A stretch of DNA of 64,000 bases, taken from positions 1 to 64,000 of the forward strand of contig NZ_JAKZAM010000022.1 of assembly GCF_022538055.1 (NCBI RefSeq), written 5' to 3'. Shown one piece after another: positions 18,294-27,133 of this stretch. Position 1 is the stretch's first letter. Every line of letters begins with the position of its first letter. The stretch comes from Cognataquiflexum nitidum. Its GTDB lineage: Bacteria > Bacteroidota > Bacteroidia > Cytophagales > Cyclobacteriaceae. The notes beneath the pieces are model-generated. The model searched no databases. It saw only the letters and a list, made by a program, of their open reading frames with translations, and had not been told where the DNA came from. The translations under genes were made by a program, and so were the position numbers.

Positions 18294-19229
18294 ATGACAA
18301 ATCAAACTACTTCCCACATCTTAATGGTCAGACCGGCCAATTTTGGTTTTAATCCCGAAACCGCGGAAAACAATTTTTACCAGAAAAAAGATGACCGTGA
18401 TTCTATTGAAATCAATAGGATTGCCCAAAGTGAGTTTGATGGATTTGTTTCCCTGCTTCAAGAAAAAGGAGTCGATGTCTTGGTTGTCGAGGATACAGCT
18501 CTGCCAAAAAAAACTGATGCAGTTTTTCCAAATAATTGGTTTAGCAGTCATCAGGATGGTAAATTGATTCTTTACCCTCTGTTTTCTCCAAATAGGAGGT
18601 TGGAAAGAAGAAAAGACATCGTCGAAACCCTCATCCAAAGGGGATTTAGAATAAGTGAAATTGTTGATTTGACTTTTTTTGAACAGGACAACCAGTTTCT
18701 TGAAGGAACGGGAAGCTTGATTTTGGACAGAATAAATAAGGTAGCGTATGCCTGCAGATCTCAAAGAACACATCAAATTCCATTGGGATATTTTGGAAAG
18801 TTAATGGGATATAAGATTGTTGACTTTGATGCGTCACAAATTATTAATGCTGTGGTATCGCCAATTTACCATACCAATGTGATGATGCATGTTGGTACCG
18901 AGATAGCAGTTGTCTGTTTGGATAGTATTCCTCTTGCCTCCGAAAAACTTAAAGTCCAGGACTACCTCGAAAGAACAGGTAAGAAAATGATTCCTATTAC
19001 TGCTAGACAAAAATTTCAGTTTGCAGGAAATATGTTGGAAATTCAAAACAAAAAAGGAGAAAAATTCACGGTGATGTCTGATTCTGCATTTCAATCACTC
19101 GGTGAGGTCCAAATCAACACTATCAAAAGATACACGGAAATCGTTGTCCCGAAAATTCCAACTATTGAAAAAATTGGTGGAGGAAGTGTCCGGTGTATGA
19201 TTGCAGAAATCTTTTTACCTTCAGTGTAA
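18294..19229 (+). CDS. ctlX: Citrulline utilization hydrolase CtlX-like (amidinotransferase fold)
   Basis: Guanidine-modifying-superfamily hydrolase related to arginine deiminase; family members act on citrulline or related ureido/guanidino compounds. The 311-residue protein has the motifs PANFGFNPETAENN, FPNNWFSSH (substrate-binding), DNQFLEGTGS, YHTNVMMHVG (catalytic histidine) and GGGSVRCMIAE, whose cysteine near 301 is the expected nucleophile. All catalytic elements appear intact. It ends with a 9-bp tail-to-tail overlap with the SulP gene. The real substrate cannot be settled, because arginine deiminase-like enzymes share this pattern. Confidence 0.8.
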   Translation: MTNQTTSHILMVRPANFGFNPETAENNFYQKKDDRDSIEINRIAQSEFDGFVSLLQEKGVDVLVVEDTALPKKTDAVFPNNWFSSHQDGKLILYPLFSPNRRLERRKDIVETLIQRGFRISEIVDLTFFEQDNQFLEGTGSLILDRINKVAYACRSQRTHQIPLGYFGKLMGYKIVDFDASQIINAVVSPIYHTNVMMHVGTEIAVVCLDSIPLASEKLKVQDYLERTGKKMIPITARQKFQFAGNMLEIQNKKGEKFTVMSDSAFQSLGEVQINTIKRYTEIVVPKIPTIEKIGGGSVRCMIAEIFLPSV

Positions 19230-20777
19230 GCCGCTTATTTTGACGGGTTTTATCTTGATAGTGTCTACTTCTATATTTCTTGTCCCTGCATTGGTCTTGA
19301 AATTTTCAATTACTTCAAGGACATCATAGTCTATAACCTTTGATTTGGAACCATCTATAATGACGTGCTTTCCTTCAGGTATTTCTTCAAGGGCCTTTAT
19401 CAGCGCTCCTTTGTTTAAAAAGCTTACTTCTTCTGAAAGAACAATTCTAATAGACCCGTCAAGTTCCTCTGTCCTATCATCAAGAAGATAAGAGTTTTGG
19501 TAATTTCTCAATAGTATAAATACCATTGCTATTCCCATTCCTAACCCAATACCTATCAAAAGATCGAAAAGAACTATGCCCAATATCGTAATGATAAAAG
19601 GGAGAAATTGATCCCATCCTAGCTTGGCCTGACTCTTGAAGAGTGAAACTTTGGTGAGTTTGTAACCAACCATAAGCAAAATAGCAGCAAGGGATGCCAA
19701 TGGAATCAAATTTAGAAGTCCTGGAATAAAAATGACACTTGCAAATAGCAAAAATCCATGAAATACTGCGGATAGTTTTGTCCTACTTCCTGCAGTCACA
19801 TTGGCTGAACTCCTTACAATCACTGAGGTCACCGGCAGACCTCCTACAAATCCGTTAATTACATTACCGACTCCCTGTGCTAAAAGTTCTCTATTGGGAG
19901 GCGAAACTCGCTTCTGAGAATCTATTTTATCAGCAGCCTCTAGACTCAAAAGAGTTTCTAAACTAGCGATGATCCCAATGGTCACAGCTGCAAGCCAAAC
20001 ATCGGTGCTGCCAAGCTGGGAAAAATCAGGGAAAGTGAACAAGCTAATAAATCCATCAAAAGACTGTACTACAGGAAGTACCACTTTGTCTTCATTACTC
20101 AAATACAAATTGGGAACAAAAAATTTAAAGTATTTATTGAGTCCGATACCCAGCAAAACCACTACCAATGGACCCGGGATCAATTTGGTAAATGAAAGCT
20201 TTTTGATGAAAGGTCTGTCCCATAAAATCAGGATACCTATTGACACAAATGAAATGATGATAGCACCAAAATCAAACGTTTTGGATAAATTCCCAAGACT
20301 TAAGACAGCATCCCAGTCATTTATAAAAGGTATATAATTTTCAAGCTCCTTGGTTTCATTTACCCCAAATGCATATGGGATCTGCTTGATAATCAATATT
20401 ATACCAATTCCGGCAAGCATTCCTTTGATTACTGAAGTTGGAAAATAATAGCCAATAACCCCGGCTTTTAAAACCCCAAAGGCAATCTGAATAATTCCGG
20501 CCAATACAACAGCCGACAGAAATACTTCAAAACTTCCAAGTTCCGTGATGGCATTGAGTACAATAACCGTCAATCCGGCAGCAGGACCCGAAACAGAAGT
20601 ATGTGATCCTGATAATGAGCCGATTACAATCCCTCCAATAATTCCTGCTATAATTCCTGAAAACAGAGGTGCTCCAGAGGCCAATGCAATCCCAAGGCAA
20701 AGCGGAAGTGCCACCAAAAATACAACCAACCCTGCAGGTAGGTCATTGCCGAGGTATGAATAAATACTTTTTTGCAT
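19221..20777 (-). CDS. SulP family anion transporter
   Basis: Inner membrane anion transporter of the SLC26/SulP family (sulfate, bicarbonate or related anions). The 518 residues contain an N-terminal segment NDLPAGLVVFLVALPLCLGIALASGAPL typical of SulP, about 12-14 hydrophobic helices, and SGPAAGLTVIVLN. A short C-terminal STAS-like domain follows (about 435-510; IPEGKHVIIDGSKSKVIDYDVLEVI). Bicarbonate-type SulP genes are often next to carbonic anhydrase, but none is present here, so the substrate is left open. It converges on ctlX with a 9-bp overlap. Confidence 0.88.
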   Translation of the reverse strand: MQKSIYSYLGNDLPAGLVVFLVALPLCLGIALASGAPLFSGIIAGIIGGIVIGSLSGSHTSVSGPAAGLTVIVLNAITELGSFEVFLSAVVLAGIIQIAFGVLKAGVIGYYFPTSVIKGMLAGIGIILIIKQIPYAFGVNETKELENYIPFINDWDAVLSLGNLSKTFDFGAIIISFVSIGILILWDRPFIKKLSFTKLIPGPLVVVLLGIGLNKYFKFFVPNLYLSNEDKVVLPVVQSFDGFISLFTFPDFSQLGSTDVWLAAVTIGIIASLETLLSLEAADKIDSQKRVSPPNRELLAQGVGNVINGFVGGLPVTSVIVRSSANVTAGSRTKLSAVFHGFLLFASVIFIPGLLNLIPLASLAAILLMVGYKLTKVSLFKSQAKLGWDQFLPFIITILGIVLFDLLIGIGLGMGIAMVFILLRNYQNSYLLDDRTEELDGSIRIVLSEEVSFLNKGALIKALEEIPEGKHVIIDGSKSKVIDYDVLEVIENFKTNAGTRNIEVDTIKIKPVKISGLH

Positions 20778-20933
20778 TGAATTTTAAATAAATTGGGGTT
20801 AACTGAGGCTAAAAATATCATTTTTAACCACAGGGTAAAGAATTTTTAGGATAAAAGGAATTATATTTTTACTTCCCATGCCTAACTTAGTACGTAGGAT
20901 CAATCAAAACATTGAAAATAAATTTTGATTTTT

Positions 20934-22280
20934 TTAATAAATGCCTGTAAAATTGAATGGACTGATTTGGTAAAGTTCCTCTTTGATGGCATCAGACACA
21001 TTCAATGTAGAGATAAATTGTTTTATTGAAGTTTCTGTAATTTTTTCATTTGTCCTGGTCAATTCCTTCAAAGCTTCATAAGGTTTTGGATAACCTTCTC
21101 TTCTTAGGATAGTTTGAATGGCTTCTGCTACGACGGCCCAATTGTCCTCAAGGTCTGCATGAATGGCAGCGCGGTTGAGTTCAAGTTTTCCAAGTCCTTT
21201 TTCCAAGGATTCGAACGCTATCAACATGTGTCCCAAAGGCACCCCGATCACCCTTAAGACGGTGCTGTCCGTCAGATCCCTCTGCAACCTGCTGATAGGG
21301 AGTTTGGCAGCCAAATGCTCCAATAGTGCATTGGCAATCCCTAAGTTTCCTTCAGCATTTTCAAAATCAATAGGGTTGACTTTATGTGGCATTGCAGAAG
21401 ATCCTATTTCGCCGGCCTTGATTTTTTGTTTGAAATAGTTCATAGCTACATATTGCCAAACATCTTTGGATAGGTCCAAAAGGATGGTATTGATTCTCTT
21501 TAACCCATCAAAAAGAGCAGCAAGGTTATCATAATGTTCTATTTGGGTTGTAGGATAACTTCTTTCCAAACCCAAATAATTGGAAACAAAATCATCCGCA
21601 AACCCATGCCAATCAGTTGAAGGATAAGCCACAAAATGGGCATTAAGATTTCCAGTCGCTCCGCCAAACTTTGCTGAGTAAGGCACTAGATTAAGTTGTT
21701 TCAATTGTTTTTCAAGACGTACTACAAATACCCTGATCTCTTTTCCCAAGCGGGTAGGAGAAGCAGGCTGTCCATGAGTCTTGGCAAGCATCGGGATTTC
21801 TTTCCAGTCTTTAACTTGGGATTGGAGTTTGGAAATCACTCGTTCTAAGGAAGGTAAGATGATATCGTTCAATCCGTTTTTCAACATCAATGGAGTTGCG
21901 GTATTATTGATGTCCTGCGAAGTCAAACCGAAATGGATAAATTCTTTGAATTCTTGCAATTGAAGGCTGTCAAATTTTTCCTTGATGAAATATTCGACTG
22001 CTTTGACATCATGGTTGGTGGTCTTTTCTGTTTCTTTGATGATTTCGGCATCTGAAATCTGAAATCCTGATACTATTTTTCTTAAGGCAGGGAAAAGAGA
22101 CTTGTCAAAATTTTCCAATTGGGGAAGAGGCAGTTCGCAAAGTGCAATAAAATATTCGATCTCGACGTGTACCCTATATTTGATCAATGCAAACTCAGAA
22201 AAATAGGAACGCAGGGAGGCAGTTTTGTTTCCATACCGGCCGTCAATTGAGCTCACGGCCGTCAGATTTGTCAATTCCAT
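20934..22280 (-). CDS. purB: Adenylosuccinate lyase
   Basis: Catalyses two fumarate-releasing steps of purine synthesis: SAICAR to AICAR, and adenylosuccinate to AMP. The 448-residue protein has the fumarase/aspartase superfamily signature GSSAMPHKVNPIDFENAEGN with the catalytic serine loop, plus TSQDINNTA and KTHGQPASPT. The latter carries the catalytic histidine and matches the PurB of E. coli type. The length is close to E. coli PurB (456). It is transcribed alone on the minus strand, 156 bp ahead of the SulP gene, with a 483-bp gene-free region upstream. Confidence 0.95.
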   Translation of the reverse strand: MELTNLTAVSSIDGRYGNKTASLRSYFSEFALIKYRVHVEIEYFIALCELPLPQLENFDKSLFPALRKIVSGFQISDAEIIKETEKTTNHDVKAVEYFIKEKFDSLQLQEFKEFIHFGLTSQDINNTATPLMLKNGLNDIILPSLERVISKLQSQVKDWKEIPMLAKTHGQPASPTRLGKEIRVFVVRLEKQLKQLNLVPYSAKFGGATGNLNAHFVAYPSTDWHGFADDFVSNYLGLERSYPTTQIEHYDNLAALFDGLKRINTILLDLSKDVWQYVAMNYFKQKIKAGEIGSSAMPHKVNPIDFENAEGNLGIANALLEHLAAKLPISRLQRDLTDSTVLRVIGVPLGHMLIAFESLEKGLGKLELNRAAIHADLEDNWAVVAEAIQTILRREGYPKPYEALKELTRTNEKITETSIKQFISTLNVSDAIKEELYQISPFNFTGIY

Positions 22281-22763
22281 AAAGGTTGATTTTGATTTTA
22301 AGCTGCAATTTAGGCTTTCAGTCTGAAATACTAGGTGAAAATTTCATTTATTGATTTTTAGATCTCCCACATCCTGAATTGTATTTTCAAAGAATCACTT
22401 ACTCTTAGGAATTTATATAATCTTTTTGATGGATATACTCTTCCTTGCTATGGATCCTATATTCTTCTTCATTCGGGACGGATTCAGAGCTATCGGGGCC
22501 AAGCCGAAACACCCCTGCCTGTCGTAGGGCAAGAGATGTACCGGGAAATTAAGTACTCAGACAAGAATTAAAATTGGATATCCTATTTACTGTCATCATT
22601 GTGTATAAACATATTCTTTCTAAATTCCTTTGACATTTGTCGAACCTGTTTCTCTTTAATTTGTTAAGTAGAGAGATATAATCTGTCATCAAGGTAAATA
22701 AATACAAAATGGTACATTAATTTTGGGCTCTCCCCGGGATTAACTGGAAAAACGAAATTGGGA
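22281..22763. other. 483-bp intergenic region with a GC-rich block
   Basis: Lies between divergent purB and the reductase gene. Most is AT-rich and holds no convincing ORF. Positions 22471-22548 are markedly GC-richer than the flanks and contain a partial dyad around CCCTGCCTGTCGTAGGG. A TAATTTTG box at 22718-22725 could be a -7 element for the reductase gene, but no TTTG/TTG sits at the right distance upstream. No tRNA or riboswitch fold was recognised. Confidence 0.5.
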
Positions 22764-23870
22764 ATGTTTAATTTATTCAAGAAAAAGAAGGAAGAAAATA
22801 AAAGAGGTGATCAATATTTATCTCTTAAGGTTAGGGAAGTTGTAAAAGAAACTCCTGATACTGTCACCATTTATTTTGAGCAACCTGAACCATATCTGGA
22901 TTATAAACCAGGTCAATACCTTACTGTAATTTTGGAATTGGGTGGTAAGGAAGAGAGAAGGTCTTATAGCCTTTGTACTTCGCCCTTTACCGACCCACAT
23001 CCTGGGATCACGGTAAAAAAGGTCAAAGGAGGTTTGGTTTCCAATTACCTTAACGAACAGGTACGTCCCGGGAAAACCCTCGAAATAATGAAACCTCTAG
23101 GGAATTTCACCACTGATTTTCATTCCAAAAACAAAAATCATTTTGTAATGGTAGCCGGTGGAAGTGGCATTACTCCGATTATGGGTTTGACAAAATCAGT
23201 GTTAGTCAACGAACCGTTATCTAAAGTGACTTTGATTTACTGTAGTCGTTCGGAAGAGCAAATTATCTTTAAGAAACAGATTGAATCTTTAGAATCCAAG
23301 TACGAAGGTAAATTACAGGTAGTGCATGTTCTCAGTCAGCCCTCAGGAGATTGGACAGGATTGAAGGGCAGATTGAAGAAAGATATGGTAAAAACCATCC
23401 TTTCTGAAAGTGATTTTCCTGAAATTGAAGAATCCAAATGTTTCGTTTGCGGTCCTGATGGAGTAATGGATACTGCACTAGCAGGCCTGGCAGAAATGGG
23501 CATCGATCAAAAATCCATTCATAAAGAAAGTTTCTACCTTGATTTGGATGCCAAAGAGGAAGAACTCAAATCTCAAGGTAAATTGTCTCCTGAGTTGACA
23601 AGGGAAATCGAGGTAGTAGTAGAAGGCCAAACTTATTCTTTTGAGGTTCCTGCCGGCAAAACGATTTTGGAAGCTGGCTTGGATAGGGAAATAAATATGC
23701 CGTATAGCTGCCAAAGTGGTCTTTGCACTGCCTGTAGGGGAAGGCTGGTATCTGGTAAAGTGGATATGATTGAGGATGCAGGATTGAGCGCAAGTGAAAT
23801 TGAAGCCGGATATGTTCTTTGCTGTTCCTCTAAGCCAGCCAGTTCTGATATCAAAATTGTAATCGAATAG
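22764..23870 (+). CDS. PaaE-like flavin/2Fe-2S oxidoreductase
   Basis: Electron-transfer protein combining a ferredoxin-NADP+ reductase module with a C-terminal plant-type ferredoxin, as in PaaE and HMP-type reductases. In the 368 residues, RSYSLC at 66-71 binds FAD, GGSGITP at 132-138 binds NAD(P)H, and CFVCGPD near 226 is the usual C-terminal nucleotide motif. Cysteines 316, 321, 324 and 353/354 form the CX4CX2C...C 2Fe-2S site. The open frame begins at a TTG two codons earlier; the ATG at 22764 is chosen. There is no paaABC oxygenase here, so the acceptor is unknown. A membrane protein gene follows after 4 bp. Confidence 0.87.
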   Translation: MFNLFKKKKEENKRGDQYLSLKVREVVKETPDTVTIYFEQPEPYLDYKPGQYLTVILELGGKEERRSYSLCTSPFTDPHPGITVKKVKGGLVSNYLNEQVRPGKTLEIMKPLGNFTTDFHSKNKNHFVMVAGGSGITPIMGLTKSVLVNEPLSKVTLIYCSRSEEQIIFKKQIESLESKYEGKLQVVHVLSQPSGDWTGLKGRLKKDMVKTILSESDFPEIEESKCFVCGPDGVMDTALAGLAEMGIDQKSIHKESFYLDLDAKEEELKSQGKLSPELTREIEVVVEGQTYSFEVPAGKTILEAGLDREINMPYSCQSGLCTACRGRLVSGKVDMIEDAGLSASEIEAGYVLCCSSKPASSDIKIVIE

Positions 23871-23874
23871 GACC

Positions 23875-24366
23875 TTGGAAAACCTCCAAATACGAAAAAT
23901 ATACGATAATCTGGAACGGAATGTGTTGGTAATGATCGCCATTCCGATTCCTTTTTTTGGCTTTGTGTATTTGAATTCTGAAAACCCAATTGTTTTTTTG
24001 GAAATTCCTCAAATTGCCGAATTTTGGGAATATTTTGGGTTAGGAATGGTTTTTACAATTCTTGTAGCGCAATATTTGATTTTTCAGAAGGAGACAAAAT
24101 ATATCGCCGCCTCAGATTTCGACCTAAATAGAAAGCTGTTTTCTTATTCCAAAGTATCGGTTAAGAGATTTAAAATCTTGTTTTTTGCTGCTTTGATGGC
24201 GGCAGGAGGTTTGTTGTTATTTGGTAATGCCGGATTCACGATAGCCTTTGCCATTACCTTGGTGTTTTTTTCAGCAGCCAAGCCCTCACCCGACAGGATA
24301 ATCAGGTCATTGAAATTGAAAGGTGAAGAAAAAGACCTTGTGGATGGGTTGAAAAAAAGGGAATAG
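23875..24366 (+). CDS. Small membrane protein of unknown function, coupled to the reductase
   Basis: A 163-residue protein with four hydrophobic segments (about 18-35, 48-68, 100-118, 120-135) and charged ends. No family is recognised. The start is a TTG at 23875, 4 bp after the reductase stop; the first ATG (codon 20) would remove a charged N-terminal stretch (IRKIYDNLERN) that looks like genuine protein. The tight spacing suggests co-translation with the reductase, but a functional link is only inferred. Confidence 0.65.
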   Translation: MENLQIRKIYDNLERNVLVMIAIPIPFFGFVYLNSENPIVFLEIPQIAEFWEYFGLGMVFTILVAQYLIFQKETKYIAASDFDLNRKLFSYSKVSVKRFKILFFAALMAAGGLLLFGNAGFTIAFAITLVFFSAAKPSPDRIIRSLKLKGEEKDLVDGLKKRE

Positions 24367-24392
24367 AAGAAACAGCCAAGAATCGCAAATGG

Positions 24393-24716
24393 CTATTTTG
24401 CTTCCGTGTCATGTCTTTTGGGAATTTCAGGGTTGACAAAGGTAAAGCCTCTTGCTTCATCTCCTTCAAAAAAATCTACCTGCATCCCCATCAAAAACAT
24501 GTAGTGTTTTTTTTCAATCAATACATGAATGCCTCCTATATCAAACTTCTGATCACCTTCCTTGGGTTTGTCAAATCCCAAGAGGTAAGACATTCCGCCA
24601 CAGCCGCCTCCTTTGACTCCCACTCTAAGGGAATAATCTGAAGGGATATTTTTATTTTCAATGATATCTCTGATTTCGGCTTGTGCCTTTTCAGTGATTT
24701 TTATTGGAATCAACAT
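24393..24716 (-). CDS. HesB/IscA-family protein lacking the C-terminal CxC
   Basis: A-type iron-sulfur carrier fold of 107 residues, beginning with the family pattern ITEKAQAEIRDI. The first conserved cysteine is present in GGGCGG (C39). The normal C-terminal CGCG pair is missing, and the protein ends GFTFVNPEIPKRHD. With one of the three usual ligands, the canonical cluster or iron binding by C35/C99/C101-type cysteines cannot operate unless ligands come from elsewhere. The rest of the fold, including FDKPKEGD and FFEGDEARGFTF, is well conserved, so this does not look like decay. It is oriented against the neighbouring reductase unit. Confidence 0.85.
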   Translation of the reverse strand: MLIPIKITEKAQAEIRDIIENKNIPSDYSLRVGVKGGGCGGMSYLLGFDKPKEGDQKFDIGGIHVLIEKKHYMFLMGMQVDFFEGDEARGFTFVNPEIPKRHDTEAK

Positions 24717-24833
24717 ACTTATTTAATTCGCTTAATGCTAGGGAAGTTCAAATTTAGGTTTTAAAAATATCAATTGTCAAAGTTTTATTGCGTCTATTAT
24801 TTTCTGATATTCGGATCAAAATGTAATAATTCT

Positions 24834-25355
24834 ATGGAGTATCTCGCTGATTTATTGAAAATTGTTTTGCCGGCAGGATTGGTTATATATGGGATGTACC
24901 TGACTGTCATGTCTTTCCTTCAAAAGGATAGGGAAAAGTTGTTGCTAGATCTAAAAACTCAAAACACACAAACGATTTTACCTGTCAGATTGCAAGCCGG
25001 CGAAAGGTTATGCCTATTGTTGGAAAGAATCACCCCAAACAACCTTGTCAGAAGGGTAAACAATCCCGAATACTCTGCCAGGGAATTTTATACTCAATTG
25101 CTCCATGAGGTAAGGGAGGAGTTTAATCATAACCTTTCTCAGCAGGTTTATTTTACTGATGAAACTTGGGAAAGTGTCCGCCGGTCAGTAGAAAGTGTCG
25201 TGACCATTATCAACACCGCCATGCAGGATATGCCTGAAGATGCCAGAAGTATAGATCTTGCCAAGCGGGTCTTTCAGCTTACTCTCGATCAAAAAAATGA
25301 TGCCATCCAAATGGCCTTGAAATCCGTTAAGTCTGAAATAAGAATATTCTTCTAG
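24834..25355 (+). CDS. Conserved membrane-anchored protein of unknown function
   Basis: A 173-residue protein with one N-terminal membrane helix (about 6-28), followed by a soluble helical domain containing LPVRLQAGERLCLLLERITP and the REFYTQLLHEVREEFNHNLSQQVY segment. Similar proteins occur across Bacteroidota (a DUF7935-like type), as far as I recognise it. The frame stays open to a TTG at 24774, but the ATG at 24834 starts the recognisable part. It is followed after 4 bp by the YkvA gene, so the two are probably an operon. Confidence 0.75.
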   Translation: MEYLADLLKIVLPAGLVIYGMYLTVMSFLQKDREKLLLDLKTQNTQTILPVRLQAGERLCLLLERITPNNLVRRVNNPEYSAREFYTQLLHEVREEFNHNLSQQVYFTDETWESVRRSVESVVTIINTAMQDMPEDARSIDLAKRVFQLTLDQKNDAIQMALKSVKSEIRIFF

Positions 25356-25359
25356 AGCC

Positions 25360-25776
25360 ATGGCATCATTAAGGGAAAAGACAGTTGATTTTTTTGGAAA
25401 GGCCAAAACCCTTTACCTCGAAAAAGCCAACCAAATAGCAGGGGAGGACAGTAAGCTTCAAAAGCTTCTGAAAAATGTCAGTGAAAGGTTGGGTCAGGTA
25501 TCCCATCATCCAAAGGTGCAGGCAGCTTTGGAACCTATCATGATTTTTAAAAGGATGATTCATGCCCACAGAAGTGGAAAGTTTAAAGTTTCATCCAAAA
25601 CTCTGGGCCTCATCGTTTTGGGTTTGTTTTATTTCATTACCCCAATAGATATTATTCCTGACTTCATTCCCATTTTAGGTTTTACGGATGATCTTTCCGT
25701 TATTCTGGCAGTATTCAATTCTGTAAAGCATGAGGTCGAGGAGTTTTTAAATTGGGAAAAGACCCAGGCTCAATGA
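25360..25776 (+). CDS. YkvA family protein (DUF1232)
   Basis: A 138-residue protein with the DUF1232 core near 85-120: a hydrophobic hairpin with the pattern YFITPIDIIPDFIPILGFTDD, which is diagnostic for the family. The N-terminal 80 residues are amphipathic and basic. The role is not established; members are thought to be membrane-associated. It starts 4 bp after the preceding membrane-anchored gene, suggesting that the two products act together, and is followed 45 bp later by an NAD(P)-binding protein gene. Confidence 0.85.
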   Translation: MASLREKTVDFFGKAKTLYLEKANQIAGEDSKLQKLLKNVSERLGQVSHHPKVQAALEPIMIFKRMIHAHRSGKFKVSSKTLGLIVLGLFYFITPIDIIPDFIPILGFTDDLSVILAVFNSVKHEVEEFLNWEKTQAQ

Positions 25777-25821
25777 CTTTGAACTTTTGCATTTCATCTT
25801 TTTGGGCGTACTTTACTTGAT

Positions 25822-26538
25822 ATGAAAAAAATAGCATTTCTCGCCGGTACCTCAGGTTTGATTGGCATGCAGCTGCTGCACCAGTTGCTTCAGGACAGTT
25901 CTTATGATTACCTCATTTCAGTAGGACGTCGCAAACTCGCCTTGAAGCACCACAAGTTGGTACAGGTAGAAGGTGATTTTAGCAAAATCCTAAATTGGGA
26001 CATTGAATCCAAACTCAGGGAAGAGGACTTGGGTGGGGTATTTTTTCCCATTGTAGATGCCATCAATAAAAAATCCTGTGAAATGCATGCTTTCTGTTCC
26101 TTGGGCACCACCATCAAAGTGGCAGGATCGAAGGAGAAATTTTACGAAATTGACCATGATTATGTGATCGGATTTGCATCTTGGACACATACTTTGGGTG
26201 TAAATAAATTTTTATATGTCAGTGCCATGGGTGCCAATCCACAGTCTTCGGTTTTTTACAACAAAGTCAAAGGAGAGACTGAAGAGGACCTCAAGGTGAT
26301 ACCATTTGATTATCTTGGTTTGTTTCAGCCTTCATTATTGGTCGGTAACAGGAAAGAATTCCGGTTTGGGGAAGAAGTGGCCAAAATATTGACAAAGCCT
26401 TTGGTATGGTTGAAATTGGGAAAATCCTTCCGTCCTATCAATGACAATCAGGTTGCGAAGGCAATGATTCATTATGCCAACCAAACCAAACCGGTAAAAG
26501 TTGAGATTATTTCCTCTAAGAAGATGCAGGATTTTTGA
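25822..26538 (+). CDS. NAD(P)-binding Rossmann-fold protein (atypical SDR-like)
   Basis: A 238-residue protein with an N-terminal dinucleotide-binding loop GTSGLIG at about 8-14 and a following arginine pair in SVGRRKL, which suggests NADP preference. Later segments KVAGSKEKFYEIDHDYV, FLYVSAMGANPQSSVFYNKVKGETE (the Y...K pair of SDR-type enzymes) and the F-Q-P-SLL-VGNRKEFR run are typical of the NAD(P)H-binding, epimerase-like group including human HTATIP2-like proteins. The substrate is unknown. It ends 3 bp before dtd. Confidence 0.8.
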   Translation: MKKIAFLAGTSGLIGMQLLHQLLQDSSYDYLISVGRRKLALKHHKLVQVEGDFSKILNWDIESKLREEDLGGVFFPIVDAINKKSCEMHAFCSLGTTIKVAGSKEKFYEIDHDYVIGFASWTHTLGVNKFLYVSAMGANPQSSVFYNKVKGETEEDLKVIPFDYLGLFQPSLLVGNRKEFRFGEEVAKILTKPLVWLKLGKSFRPINDNQVAKAMIHYANQTKPVKVEIISSKKMQDF

Positions 26539-26541
26539 GGT

Positions 26542-26994
26542 ATGATAGCAGTGATTCAAAGGGTATCTGAGTCCACAGTCAAAATAGACGGACAGACCAA
26601 AGGCCAAATCGGGACAGGATTGATGGTCTTATTGGGAATAGAAGAGGCAGATGGCAATGAGGATATAGAATGGCTAAGTAAAAAAATCGTCAACCTCAGA
26701 ATTTTCCCCGATGAAAATGGGGTGATGAACAGGAGCATCCTCGAAGTATCAGGAGACATTTTGCTCATCAGCCAATTTACTCTCCATGCAAGTACCAAAA
26801 AGGGCAACAGACCCTCTTATATCAAAGCTGCAAAGCCTGATATTGCCGTTCCGATTTACGAGAAATTTATCAGTTATCTTGAAAAGGAATTGGGAAAACC
26901 CATCCAAACAGGAGAATTTGGGGCCGATATGAAAGTGGCCCTGGTCAATGATGGTCCGGTCACGATCATTATGGACAGCAAAAATAAAGTTTGA
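26542..26994 (+). CDS. dtd: D-aminoacyl-tRNA deacylase
   Basis: Hydrolyses D-amino acids, and glycine mis-charged on tRNA(Ala), from tRNAs. The 150-residue protein has the two active-site motifs: SQFTLHAST(K) near 75-83 and a GPVT sequence near the C-terminus (NDGPVTI), plus the start MIAVIQRVSESTVKIDG. The length is as usual. It directly follows the Rossmann-fold gene with a 3-bp gap and is co-directional with the double ABC ATPase downstream. Confidence 0.94.
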   Translation: MIAVIQRVSESTVKIDGQTKGQIGTGLMVLLGIEEADGNEDIEWLSKKIVNLRIFPDENGVMNRSILEVSGDILLISQFTLHASTKKGNRPSYIKAAKPDIAVPIYEKFISYLEKELGKPIQTGEFGADMKVALVNDGPVTIIMDSKNKV

Positions 26995-27077
26995 GGAAGA
27001 AGTAAAAGTTTACAGTCGCAGTAGGCAGTTTGGTAAAACCCAAAAACTCGACAACGCGATAGCTTGAAAATAATTAG

Positions 27078-27131
27078 AACCACTACAACCACTACAACAA
27101 TAGCAACCACTACAACCAACACAACCCCCCT
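27078..27131 (+). repeat. Nonamer tandem array (AACCACTAC type) upstream of the double ABC ATPase gene
   Basis: Six consecutive 9-bp units occur: AACCACTAC twice, AACAATAGC, AACCACTAC, AACCAACAC and a C-rich last unit. The array runs into the start codon of the next gene (ATG at 27134). A similar nonamer array precedes trpD (40726-40779). The tract is G-poor on the coding strand. Confidence 0.8.
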
Positions 27132-27133
27132 TC

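Noticed and set aside
20902..20933. AATCAAAA / TTTTGATT pair after purB as a terminator
   Set aside because: The stem is AT-only, and the T-run follows on the plus strand, opposite to the purB direction.
22471..22548. tRNA or rRNA fragment in the GC-rich block upstream of purB
   Set aside because: No T-loop (TTCRA) or acceptor/anticodon pairing could be traced; only its composition is unusual.
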